A stretch of 17,828 bases of DNA from RGIG7111 sp036839975 (GTDB taxonomy: Bacteria > Bacillota > Clostridia > Peptostreptococcales > Anaerovoracaceae): the NCBI GenBank assembly GCA_036839975.1, contig DAISVU010000025.1, positions 1 to 17,828 of the forward strand, given 5' to 3'. The notes beneath the pieces are model-generated. The model ran no database searches and had not been told where the DNA came from. It saw only the letters and a list, made by a program, of their open reading frames with translations. Positions 1 to 7,300 of this stretch are shown here, piece by piece (position 1 is the first letter of the stretch; each line of letters opens with the position of its first letter). Both the position numbers and the translations under genes were made by a program.

Positions 1-247
1 TACCATTTTCTCTTTTATCTATAATTTTCTTTAGATAATAATCTCGTTTAATTATCATATAACTATCTCACAAGAATAATTTAGGTGGATTTCCACCTTT
101 TTATTTCGAGTTTATTTTATCATAAATCGGTAAACTAATCAATAATAGATAAAAAAATTAGGTGGATTTCCACCTTTTTATTTCGAGTTTTGTAATTTCG
201 TTCAAGTCCGGAGATGTGTATAAACACTTGAAACAGGTTAAAAAGTG
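1..247. other. Non-coding left flank with hairpins
   Basis: I see no credible gene here: all frames are short, lack a good ribosome binding site, or only shadow the adjacent insertion sequence. The stretch is very AT-rich. It holds two copies of a hairpin block (annotated separately) and a weaker dyad around 200-232, where TTCAAGT is matched by ACTTGAA with a small GTGT-ATAA-ACAC hairpin inside. It probably is intergenic sequence left of the insertion sequence; whether it belongs to the host chromosome or to the element cannot be told from the window. Confidence 0.6.
81..191. repeat. Duplicated 33-bp terminator-like hairpin block
   Basis: A 33-bp sequence occurs twice without mismatch, at 81-113 and 159-191, offset by 78 bp. 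Each copy contains the perfect inverted repeat AGGTGG-ATTT-CCACCT followed by TTTTTATTT, which resembles a rho-independent terminator for plus-strand transcripts. The second copy is preceded by seven A, so it also resembles a terminator for minus-strand transcripts. The duplication is seen directly; the terminator role is inferred. It may stop read-through into or out of the region on the left. Confidence 0.6.
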
Positions 248-274
248 AGACTGTGAAAGTTTTTCTGTAAATTA
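248..274 (+). repeat. IS256-family terminal inverted repeat, left (IRL)
   Basis: It starts GAGACTGTGAA and ends TCTGTAAATT. It matches the reverse complement of 1716-1742 at 21 of 27 positions, with the mismatches confined to the central six bases. An outer perfect block of 11 and an inner perfect block of 10 bases fit transposase binding and cleavage sites. Confidence 0.85.
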
Positions 275-362
275 GCTTTCTATGGTAGTGATTGAGTGAT
301 CTCCGGCAGGATTGCCGTAGCTCCATTGGTGAGAATAATATAGATCATGAACTAAGACAAGT

Positions 363-395
363 CAAGCGCTCCTTCCCTGGCGGAAGGAGCGCTTG
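363..395. terminator. Perfect 14-bp hairpin downstream of transposase
   Basis: CAAGCGCTCCTTCC (363-376) and GGAAGGAGCGCTTG (382-395) are perfectly complementary around the 5-base loop CTGGC. It is the strongest hairpin seen in the window and lies 17 bases past the transposase stop, inside the insertion sequence. There is no clear U-run on either side, so it is not a textbook rho-independent terminator. It more likely insulates the element, protects the mRNA 3' end, or takes part in transposition. Confidence 0.6.
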
Positions 396-412
396 CTAGT
401 ATTTGAACTATC

Positions 413-1657
413 TTAGAGAGGCAGTGTGCCTTCGTACATCACAGAAAATTCTCCGTATACCTTACCCCGGTTCCTAAGCGGCTGGGTCCATTTTTTAGTT
501 ACCTGGAGTGTAGATAAATATAGTGATTTTAGTAGCGCTTTCTCACTCGGAAATACTGAGCGCTGACGCTTTAATTTCTTGTAGGTACTGTTCAAACTCT
601 CAATGGCATTGGTAGTGTAGATAACTTTTCTGACATCAACTGAGAATTTGAAGATTGGGGTAAGGACATCCCAGTTACGTTCCCAGCTCTTCATGGCGTT
701 AGGATAATTTGAATCCCATTTCTTTTCTACACGTTCTAAATTATCTAGACCTTGAGCTTCATTAGGCGCAAGATATATTGATTTCAATTCAGTGGCAAAG
801 GATTTCATATCCTTGTAAGAAACGTATTTAAGAGTATTTCTGACTTGATGAACAATACACCGCTGATATTCGGTCTCTTTAAATGCGGCTTGGATGGCTT
901 CTTTGATTCCGGAGAGTCCCTCTGCGCATATGACCATTACATCTTTAACGCCTCTGTTCTTTAGGTCGTTAAGAACACCTAACCAGTATTTGCCACTCTC
1001 GTTTTCACCAATCTGTAAGCTGATTACATCCTTACGCCCGTCAAGAGTGAGACCCAAGATCACATACGCGGCAAGTTTCTTAATACGATTATCCTCTCTG
1101 ACAGAAAAGGGAACGGCATCAATGTAGAGTACCGGATAGATTTCGTCAAGCGCTCTGCTCTGCCAGTCTTCTATGTCCTGCAGGATTTTGTCGCTTATAT
1201 CAGAAATGAAACCCTCACTGCACTCAAAACCATAGATATCTTCAATCTGTTCGGATATCTGTCTGGTAGTGAGACCGTGCGCGTACATGCTGATAATTTT
1301 GTCATCGATTTCGGAGGTATCCTTTTGGCGCTTTCTGACTATCTTTGGCTCGAATGTGCTGTCTCGATCTTGAGGAACATCAATCTCAAACTCTCCGTAC
1401 TTACTGCGAACCTTCTTGGATTTGGTACCATTTCGATAGTTTTCGTTATCGCTGCGTTCATAGCTTTCGTAACCAAGATGGTCATCCATCTCGGCCTCCA
1501 TCATCGACTTGATGGTCCCTCAGAGTAACTCCTTAAGGGCATCTTGGATGTCCTCAGCTGTCTCGATGTCATACTCTTCGAGTAAAGCTGTGATTATGTT
1601 CTTCTTGCCCTCGGTTAGAGGTTTAACCTTGTAAACTTCTTTTTTCTTGTTTGCCAT
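413..1657 (-). pseudogene. IS256-family transposase, internal TGA stop and altered catalytic Asp
   Basis: This encodes a DDE transposase with the RNase H-like fold of the IS256/Mutator group. Read from the ATG at 1657, the frame gives 414 codons but is interrupted at codon 46 by TGA (1520-1522). In relatives the peptide there reads ..LLGGTIK..MMEAEMD; here the first Gly codon is TGA. After the stop the frame stays open to 413. Family landmarks are the first catalytic Asp in LYIDAVPF (about residue 180), the RCIVHQVRNT block, and the Glu in TTNAIESLNSTY (about residue 353). The second catalytic Asp, in the usual CADGLxG, is Glu here (CAEGLSG, codon at 920-922). TGA serves as a normal stop elsewhere in the window (end of the primase gene), so recoding is unlikely. 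Reinitiation at the ATG pair at 1504 would give a protein lacking the N-terminal DNA-binding part. Confidence 0.88.
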
Positions 1658-1665
1658 AAAATTAG

Positions 1666-1694
1666 CCTCCTATGGTAATTTGATTCTACCATAG
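1666..1694 (-). promoter_or_regulatory. Hairpin overlapping the transposase ribosome binding site
   Basis: The transposase start at 1657 is preceded by AGGAGG (1666-1671, minus strand) at 8-nt spacing. Immediately upstream, CTATGGTA (1670-1677) and TACCATAG (1687-1694) form an 8-bp hairpin with a 9-base loop that takes in the first two bases of the ribosome binding site. In a transcript entering from outside the element this could lower transposase translation, a control known from other insertion sequences. The same TTCTATGGTAG word also occurs near the left end (about 278-288), so it may be a second transposase binding block. Confidence 0.5.
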
Positions 1695-1715
1695 AAGCCT
1701 ATTTGCTCTAATTTG

Positions 1716-1742
1716 AATTTACAGACTTTTATTCACAGTCTC
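1716..1742 (-). repeat. IS256-family terminal inverted repeat, right (IRR)
   Basis: The reverse complement reads GAGACTGTGAA at its outer end and TCTGTAAATT at its inner end, matching the left repeat at 21 of 27 positions. It defines the right edge of the insertion sequence. The sequence outside it (from 1743) shows no direct repeat of the left flank. Confidence 0.85.
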
Positions 1743-1838
1743 TTTATTCTTTTTAAAATCTTTACCCAAATTTGTCCCAGTTGCTCATTTTAACAGACTA
1801 TAGCCATTGAAAATAAGCCTTTTTCAGCAAAATATCTT

Positions 1839-1961
1839 CTACTCCCACTCGATATGTCCATTAGTATTGATTTGTATAAATGGCATAAAATCAAGGTTTT
1901 TATTATTGGATTTAGCCTTATTATCCATTTTATTTATGTTTACCTGATTTTTTGCAAGCAT
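1839..1961 (-). other. Short ORF (40 aa), possible gene remnant; function unknown
   Basis: A frame from ATG at 1961 to TAG at 1839 gives a 40-residue peptide that is Asn/Lys-rich at first and ends with a strand-like segment, DFMPFIQINTNGHIEWE. It starts 15 bases after the AlbA-like gene stop, with no convincing ribosome binding site. The tail looks like the C-terminus of a larger protein rather than a stand-alone small protein, so I suspect the 3' relic of a lost gene, perhaps a recombinase, but I cannot name the family. The rest of 1743-1838 shows nothing I can support. Confidence 0.25.
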
Positions 1962-1976
1962 ATTGCAAGCACAAAA

Positions 1977-3362
1977 CTATTCCTTAACTTTCCAATAACC
2001 TGTCTTGTTAGATCCTATTCGTTCTATATATTCATTTTCTTTCAAAAACCTAATGTTGTTTTCAATAGCGGTTAATCCTATACCTATAATTTTGGATAAT
2101 TGTGCTTGAGTTACATTAGGATTATTTCTCATTTCATCTAAAATTTTCCTTCGTCTATCATTTATAGGTCTTTTATCTCCCACTTTATTACCCACTTTAT
2201 CCACCACATTGTTAATCCAATTAAAAGGAATGTTAACTACAATTGAATTTTCTCTAAAATCAAACACATCTTTTCCATAGCTATCTATAATTTTGGGAAC
2301 GCCCCTTCCGGAACGCTCGCTGATGTGAAGCTGCAAAAATATTTCCGACAGCTTTTGGTTAACAGGGATAGACTCACCCATATAAAAACCTTCAATCGTC
2401 TGCTTCGGATCAAGTGTGCCTCTTGAAAGAATCTCTATACGGTTACTATATACCGTAATCATCGGTGCATTTCCATCTATCCACTTATTATGAACAAAGG
2501 CATTTATAACCGCCTCTCTAAAAGCACTCATATCAAATAAAGCAACATCTTTTCTTGTAGTAATTCTCCTGCTTTCATCCGCTTGGATTATATTTATTAC
2601 ATCTGCATATTCTAAAACTTTATCTAAGCTTAACAAAATGCACGTGTTACCGAACTCTTTTACAGAATATAAGGAACTTGCTTTCGTTTCTCCACTAAAT
2701 ACCGACACTCTTACAGGTATATGGCTATCATCCGACAACAATTGAGCCATCAAATTGTACCTACCATCTTTAGTTAAAAGCCCAAGATTTTTCTTAAAAG
2801 TTTCGAATTTTAAAGAAATTCCTCTGCCTGCATAATAAGTAAATAATCTTTCAAAAGTTAAATCTTGATATTCAGATTCTATACTCTCTATTGTTTTTTC
2901 TTTGTTGCTTAGTACTTCAAATAAACTAACTTCTCTATCAGGATATTTAGCAACATTAACTTTACTTGACCCTATTCTGATATACCTTATTCCATCAAAT
3001 GAGGTTGGAATGTTTTTAGCCACAGGAATTTCTAATAGGACTACTCTCTTATTATCAAAATCCACTTCATGGAAAGAAAAGACAATATCCGGTTTCAATT
3101 GCCTTGCTAAATAATGCTCTAACGGCTCACCTTTAACATCTGCTCTATAATTAAATTTAGTTCCTAAAACTTCATGGATCTCATTATTTATGCCCCAAAC
3201 AAGATATGCATATTCCCGTCTGCAAATTGCAGCTGCGTTTGATAGCGCAGATATATATTCTCCTATTCCATGTGCTTCGTACCAATTTTCTTTGAATTCA
3301 AACCACTCTTCTTCTGTTTTATAGCTTATTAAATTTTTTATGATTTCAAGATACTTATTCAT
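1977..3362 (-). CDS. AlbA/Schlafen-like ATP-binding transcriptional regulator
   Basis: A COG2865-type protein of about 461 residues. The N-terminal part (FEFKENW, then ALSNAAAICRREYAYLVWGINN and RYIRIGSS) is an AlbA_2/Schlafen-like nucleic-acid-binding domain. The middle part (FREAVINAFVHNKW through SERSGRGVPKI) is a GHKL-like ATPase domain. The last 60 or so residues (NNPNVTQAQLSKIIGIG..ENEYIERIGSNKTGYWKVKE) form a winged helix. A linker carries the repeated words NKVGDK/NKVGN. The frame stays open to a GTG at 3389, but a strong extended -10 (TGATATAAT, TATAAT at 3394-3399) would start the mRNA at about that point. ATG 3362, with a GGGGGAT ribosome binding site, is therefore the better start. 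Neighbours on both sides are separated by non-coding DNA, so it is probably monocistronic. Its targets are unknown; autoregulation is inferred from the repeats at its promoter. Confidence 0.8.
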   Translation of the reverse strand: MNKYLEIIKNLISYKTEEEWFEFKENWYEAHGIGEYISALSNAAAICRREYAYLVWGINNEIHEVLGTKFNYRADVKGEPLEHYLARQLKPDIVFSFHEVDFDNKRVVLLEIPVAKNIPTSFDGIRYIRIGSSKVNVAKYPDREVSLFEVLSNKEKTIESIESEYQDLTFERLFTYYAGRGISLKFETFKKNLGLLTKDGRYNLMAQLLSDDSHIPVRVSVFSGETKASSLYSVKEFGNTCILLSLDKVLEYADVINIIQADESRRITTRKDVALFDMSAFREAVINAFVHNKWIDGNAPMITVYSNRIEILSRGTLDPKQTIEGFYMGESIPVNQKLSEIFLQLHISERSGRGVPKIIDSYGKDVFDFRENSIVVNIPFNWINNVVDKVGNKVGDKRPINDRRRKILDEMRNNPNVTQAQLSKIIGIGLTAIENNIRFLKENEYIERIGSNKTGYWKVKE

Positions 3363-3365
3363 AGT

Positions 3366-3426
3366 TTTATCCCCCACTTTATTGCACACATTTATTATAT
3401 CATAAGTGGGTGATAAAGTGGGGGAT
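3366..3426 (-). promoter_or_regulatory. Extended -10 promoter flanked by perfect 14-bp inverted repeats
   Basis: ATCCCCCACTTTAT (3369-3382) and ATAAAGTGGGGGAT (3413-3426) are perfect inverted repeats with centres 44 bp apart. A third, direct copy ATAAGTGGG lies at 3402-3410. Between the arms the minus strand has TGATATAAT, an extended -10, with no good -35. One arm covers the -35 zone and the other covers the leader and ribosome binding site, which is a natural layout for repression by a dimer or looping protein. The downstream winged-helix protein is the likely binder (inferred). Confidence 0.65.
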
Positions 3427-3483
3427 ATTTTGCATATAACGTGTCATCTTAAAACAATTTTTAAATAAACAACTAATAATCAA

Positions 3484-3512
3484 AAGCTTCGGTCACCTAA
3501 AAGTAGAAGCTT
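3484..3512 (-). terminator. Weak stem-loop after the NTPase gene
   Basis: On the minus strand AAGCTTC pairs with GAAGCTT around a 15-base loop, followed by TTTTGATTATT. The stem is short and the U-run broken, so this is at best a weak terminator. It lies 15 bases past the stop of the long NTPase gene, where the end of the four-gene operon is expected. Confidence 0.4.
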
Positions 3513-3526
3513 ACTTCTCCTTTATT

Positions 3527-6500
3527 CTACAATAGATGCGTATCAACAGTAGTATTTTTCAATCGTTTTGGGAGCATAATCCGTTTACCATCCTTGTCTT
3601 CACGAGGTTTAACATAACCTGATTTTATTAACGCTTGTCCTATTCTTTCTTTATACTCATTATCTAATAATGGTTGTCTCCTATCCCAAACACTTGATAA
3701 ATCGGCTATTTCCAAAACTGAAGATATATACTGTTTCAAAGTGTTTATATCAGAGTGATTATTTATCTTTGTTTCAATCAACGATACCTTTGTATCTGTT
3801 TTTATATTTGATGAGTTTAATACATACTTCATAAAATCTTCCTTAAGATTTTCGTCTTCCAATTCCTCCAATTTGTCTTCATCATCTAATGACTCTATAA
3901 ACTCATCTTTTAACTCAAATATCTTAAAGGACTTGCATATATAGTTAATATTTACCGAAGATAAATCTCCCTTTATAATGGCTTCTATGATAGATTTTTT
4001 AGTCGGATTTATCCTTTCTACTAAAACACTGTCCTTTATTGAATTTATTAAATTCAAAGAATTTTCATCTGAAATTCCACTATTAACTAAACTATATATT
4101 AAATCGTCGGAAAGTTCATATTTTAATAGCGTATTAATAACGATGTCTTCTACCTCATCGTCATCATAATTTGCCAACAAAATCAATTCGGCATAATATG
4201 AGTTATTCCGTAGAACTTCTATATTCTTTTCCGTAACATCAATCAGTCTCCGGTGAACTAAAATATTAGCTCTATCTTGTGGAAGTTTAGGATTGATATC
4301 ACTTATTGGCTCATCTGCGTAATTTATGACAAATGCAAAAATTTTATCACTTACCAACGGACTATTTATAAAGGTATTACAAATCGATACATTATTTCTT
4401 AGTATATCTTCATAGTTGGTTTCATCCAAGTTGTTATCGATATATTCAATGAAATCATTACTGTATTCTTCAACCATATTACAATATGCAGCTATGTTAT
4501 CTGAGCAAAACTTGACCTTATTTTTACGCAATAAGCAATCCAGTATCTTTGTAGTTACAGAGTCGTTCTGTAGATCATCTAACTTTGAAATTACTGTTTC
4601 GTTCTTCTCTACATATTCAAATTTATGTTCATCAGAAATATCGGAATTAAGAATTTTAAACAGTATCTCTTCGTTGTTAGCATAGTTTTTTTCACTCTTG
4701 TTTTCATCTATATAGTCAGATACAATGCTTGAAAAATTATCCTCTATATATTCTTTGCTTGACGATAATTGCAAAGATTTATAGATCTCATTCAACAAAC
4801 TTCCGTAGTTTATCGTCTTTTCCAATATTGCTTCAGTTATAAATATCAGATTTCCAACATTCAACTTATACGCCTGAATCTGCTCAACAGCTACCAATCT
4901 TGCTTTATCACAATTTGCTTTTGACGCATCTTCAAACTTGATGCCCGCAGAACGAATGTTGTCAATGAAAACATCAAATTGTCCCTCGGTTATTAAAGAA
5001 ATTATATTCTCGTTTTGTTCTATATATTCCTTAAATACAACTAAGTCATCTAAAGTTATAGTTGTATTTGTTACAACTGAAATCAGTATATTTTTAAATG
5101 TTTCAACACTTTCATCTTCACAATATTCCAAAGTGCTAACAAGTCTGTCTGACTTATCATTAATCAGTATATTAGAATATGTTCTTACTAACTCTAAATC
5201 AAACTCGTCTAAAATCTTAACTAAATCCTCATACTTATCATTGACATCAACTGAATCTGCTATAGCTATTACGCATTTAACATTATTTTTCTCTATGCAT
5301 GTTTTTAATACTTTCTTATTGAGTATATTATCACGGCTAAAATCAGTCAATTTCAAGCGGTTTATAATTTGTTCAGGTGTTTCTACATCTAAAAAAATGT
5401 CAAGTTCTTTCCCCTCTTTTAAGCCTTTCACATAAATGGTGTCATTTCGCTTCAATATATTTGATCTATCTACATTAAAGTTTCCTTTATAATACCAGTA
5501 TGTTTCATCCAATAATCCATCTAAAATTAAAACTCTAATTAAAGGGAAGTAATGGCTTTCGACAATATCAAAACCATCAATTGAAAACAACTCATCTTTT
5601 TGTTCAGCGGTCATAATAGATATTAGCTCTTTATAGCTATATATCTCAATATCTTTGATTTGTTTTTTTATTTTTTCTCTATCCAAATTAAGTTTATTTA
5701 TTTCAGAAGAGAAGTCTTCTGGGAATTTTTCAATCAACGCTTTCTTTTTATCATCAGTTAAAACATATCTATCTACAAAATTATTATAAGTATAGGATTG
5801 CCTTCCACTTGGATACTGGATAGTAACACTATTATCAGGTGTTTGACTCCATTCTTTTAGAAACTGTGGCATTGTTTTATATTGATTATTATATGGTCTT
5901 ACATCCGCAGAAATAATTAACGCCATTGCTTCAAACTTATCATTCTCAATTCTACTATTTATGAATTTAACATTCTCATTGATTTTTTCTAATTCTTTTT
6001 TTAAATTGAGGGCAACTTCTCGCTTATTAGACTCTAATTTATCAAATACAGTTCTTATAAAGCCTTTATCTTCCTGCAAAAGATCAAATTCATTGGGGAA
6101 TATATTTTTTAAGGTGATTAAAGCAAATAGCTTGTTGCTATCTAAATCAATCTGTCCTAATGGTATAACTTTAGAATACACAATATATTCATTAACTATA
6201 TTTTTAAGAAGTCTCATATCATCTACATATAAAGAAATATCTGCTAATACGCTCCTATCTGGTGCATTTTCAACAGCTTTAAAAAGTTCAATAAGCTCAT
6301 TTTCTGATGTCTTTGAATCCACAATAGGAACAATAGGTAAAATAAAATCAAAGAATTTAGTTCTATTCTTAGAGAAAAACAGACTATCTTTAAGCATGTA
6401 TATAAACCGCACAGGCTTCTTATCTCCACTTATCATTACATAGTGATTTAAGAGAAAATTTAGTTCTCGCAACTTTGTATAAATAGATGTGCTGTTATAT

Positions 6501-7297
6501 CTATCTAAATCTTCAAAAACAACAATTTTTGTACCAGAGCTTCTTAGTAAATAAACTAACTCCTTTATATCTCTATCTAATACCGACTCATCACTCTTAT
6601 CATCATTTACATTTGCTTCTGCACCTTTGAATGTTATTTTAGAAATTCTAAATTTATTCCCTCTATAGAATATATACAAATAATAAAACAATGGCACAAA
6701 TAGCAATAGAGAACATAAAAGTATTAAAGATGTCCCACCGAAATTTTTATGCAACTCATTAACAAAAGGTAAAAAAGTATCTCTTGTTATCCAAAGAAGT
6801 ATTGAACATATTATTGATAGAAACGCCAATGACTGTAAACATATATTCGGAATGCTTTTATTTGATTTAAAACCATATTTACTAAGTGGTATTTTCTTCG
6901 ATTCTATCTGAGATAGTATCTGATTAATGAGTTGTCTTTCCACTCTATTGTCATCATCTATATTCACTGTTCTTTGATTTTCATTTCTGAGCTTATCTTT
7001 AGCACCATCAGTTTCTGAAGTGGCAAGCTTAGTCATCGTTACTTCTTTTAGACTATCGTCATCACTAATATTATTTTTATATTTGCCCAAAGACACAGTA
7101 ATTAAATTGCTTAATCCCTTTTGATGAACATAAGTGTTCCATACTGTACTTTTCCCTGCACCATATATACCGGTAATAGCGATATTTTTTATATCGCTAT
7201 TACCAAAAGCATAATCAAGTGCTTCCGTATATATTTTCTTATTTTCATTTAGCACTTCCGGAGTAAGAGCATTAAACTTATTTTTTTCATTTTCCAT
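3527..7297 (-). CDS. YobI/KAP-like membrane P-loop NTPase, last gene of the restriction operon
   Basis: A 1256-residue protein. A Walker A motif GIYGAGKST lies at residues 43-51. Two hydrophobic segments follow (about 151-171 and 188-211), then a Walker B motif KIVVFEDLDRY (about 257-267) and a conserved-looking RFIYMLKDSLF strand. Transmembrane segments placed between Walker A and B are the hallmark of KAP-type NTPases, and the motifs fit the YobI-like ATPase family. The remaining 900 or so residues look mostly helical and acidic, probably a solenoid or sensor region; I recognise no catalytic motif there. The ATP domain would face the cytoplasm at the membrane. The start lies 3 nt after the res stop with a modest GGAGA site, so it is co-transcribed with mod and res. 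Family function is not established. The context suggests defence, for example an effector or sensor acting when restriction fails, but that is inference. Confidence 0.75.
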   Translation of the reverse strand: MENEKNKFNALTPEVLNENKKIYTEALDYAFGNSDIKNIAITGIYGAGKSTVWNTYVHQKGLSNLITVSLGKYKNNISDDDSLKEVTMTKLATSETDGAKDKLRNENQRTVNIDDDNRVERQLINQILSQIESKKIPLSKYGFKSNKSIPNICLQSLAFLSIICSILLWITRDTFLPFVNELHKNFGGTSLILLCSLLLFVPLFYYLYIFYRGNKFRISKITFKGAEANVNDDKSDESVLDRDIKELVYLLRSSGTKIVVFEDLDRYNSTSIYTKLRELNFLLNHYVMISGDKKPVRFIYMLKDSLFFSKNRTKFFDFILPIVPIVDSKTSENELIELFKAVENAPDRSVLADISLYVDDMRLLKNIVNEYIVYSKVIPLGQIDLDSNKLFALITLKNIFPNEFDLLQEDKGFIRTVFDKLESNKREVALNLKKELEKINENVKFINSRIENDKFEAMALIISADVRPYNNQYKTMPQFLKEWSQTPDNSVTIQYPSGRQSYTYNNFVDRYVLTDDKKKALIEKFPEDFSSEINKLNLDREKIKKQIKDIEIYSYKELISIMTAEQKDELFSIDGFDIVESHYFPLIRVLILDGLLDETYWYYKGNFNVDRSNILKRNDTIYVKGLKEGKELDIFLDVETPEQIINRLKLTDFSRDNILNKKVLKTCIEKNNVKCVIAIADSVDVNDKYEDLVKILDEFDLELVRTYSNILINDKSDRLVSTLEYCEDESVETFKNILISVVTNTTITLDDLVVFKEYIEQNENIISLITEGQFDVFIDNIRSAGIKFEDASKANCDKARLVAVEQIQAYKLNVGNLIFITEAILEKTINYGSLLNEIYKSLQLSSSKEYIEDNFSSIVSDYIDENKSEKNYANNEEILFKILNSDISDEHKFEYVEKNETVISKLDDLQNDSVTTKILDCLLRKNKVKFCSDNIAAYCNMVEEYSNDFIEYIDNNLDETNYEDILRNNVSICNTFINSPLVSDKIFAFVINYADEPISDINPKLPQDRANILVHRRLIDVTEKNIEVLRNNSYYAELILLANYDDDEVEDIVINTLLKYELSDDLIYSLVNSGISDENSLNLINSIKDSVLVERINPTKKSIIEAIIKGDLSSVNINYICKSFKIFELKDEFIESLDDEDKLEELEDENLKEDFMKYVLNSSNIKTDTKVSLIETKINNHSDINTLKQYISSVLEIADLSSVWDRRQPLLDNEYKERIGQALIKSGYVKPREDKDGKRIMLPKRLKNTTVDTHLL

Positions 7298-7300
7298 AAA

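Larger units (their letters stand above)
248..1742 (-). mobile_element. IS256-family insertion sequence (about 1.5 kb), probably inactive
   Basis: The element is bounded by 27-bp imperfect terminal inverted repeats (21 of 27 match) and contains one transposase gene of the IS256/Mutator-like family on the minus strand. Its length is normal for the family. It looks richer in GC than its surroundings, which suggests a separate origin. I see no 8-9 bp direct target duplication at the ends. Instead TTAAAAAG lies outside the left end and its reverse complement CTTTTTAA outside the right end. The missing duplication suggests an old insertion or later rearrangement. The transposase carries an internal stop and a catalytic substitution. 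Confidence 0.85.

Noticed and set aside
238..247. Target-site duplication for the IS256-like element
   Set aside because: The flanks share TTAAAAAG only in inverted orientation and at different distances from the ends, not as a direct repeat.
1520..1522. UGA read as glycine (alternative genetic code) to rescue the transposase
   Set aside because: The primase gene ends at a TGA overlapping the helicase start, the other long genes need no recoding, and the transposase has a second defect.
1743..1788. Minus-strand ATG at 1788 reading MSNWDKFG, as if a gene were interrupted by the insertion sequence
   Set aside because: It stops after 8 codons, needs a one-base correction to continue, and lacks a ribosome binding site, so it is too short to support.
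3363..3389. GTG start at 3389 for the AlbA-like protein
   Set aside because: It would lie only 4 bases after the -10 box, at or before the transcription start; ATG 3362 has a ribosome binding site.
4938..6443. Long plus-strand open frames inside the NTPase gene
   Set aside because: They are antisense shadows of the AT-rich NTPase gene, rich in Ser, Leu and Phe, with no ribosome binding sites or recognizable domains.
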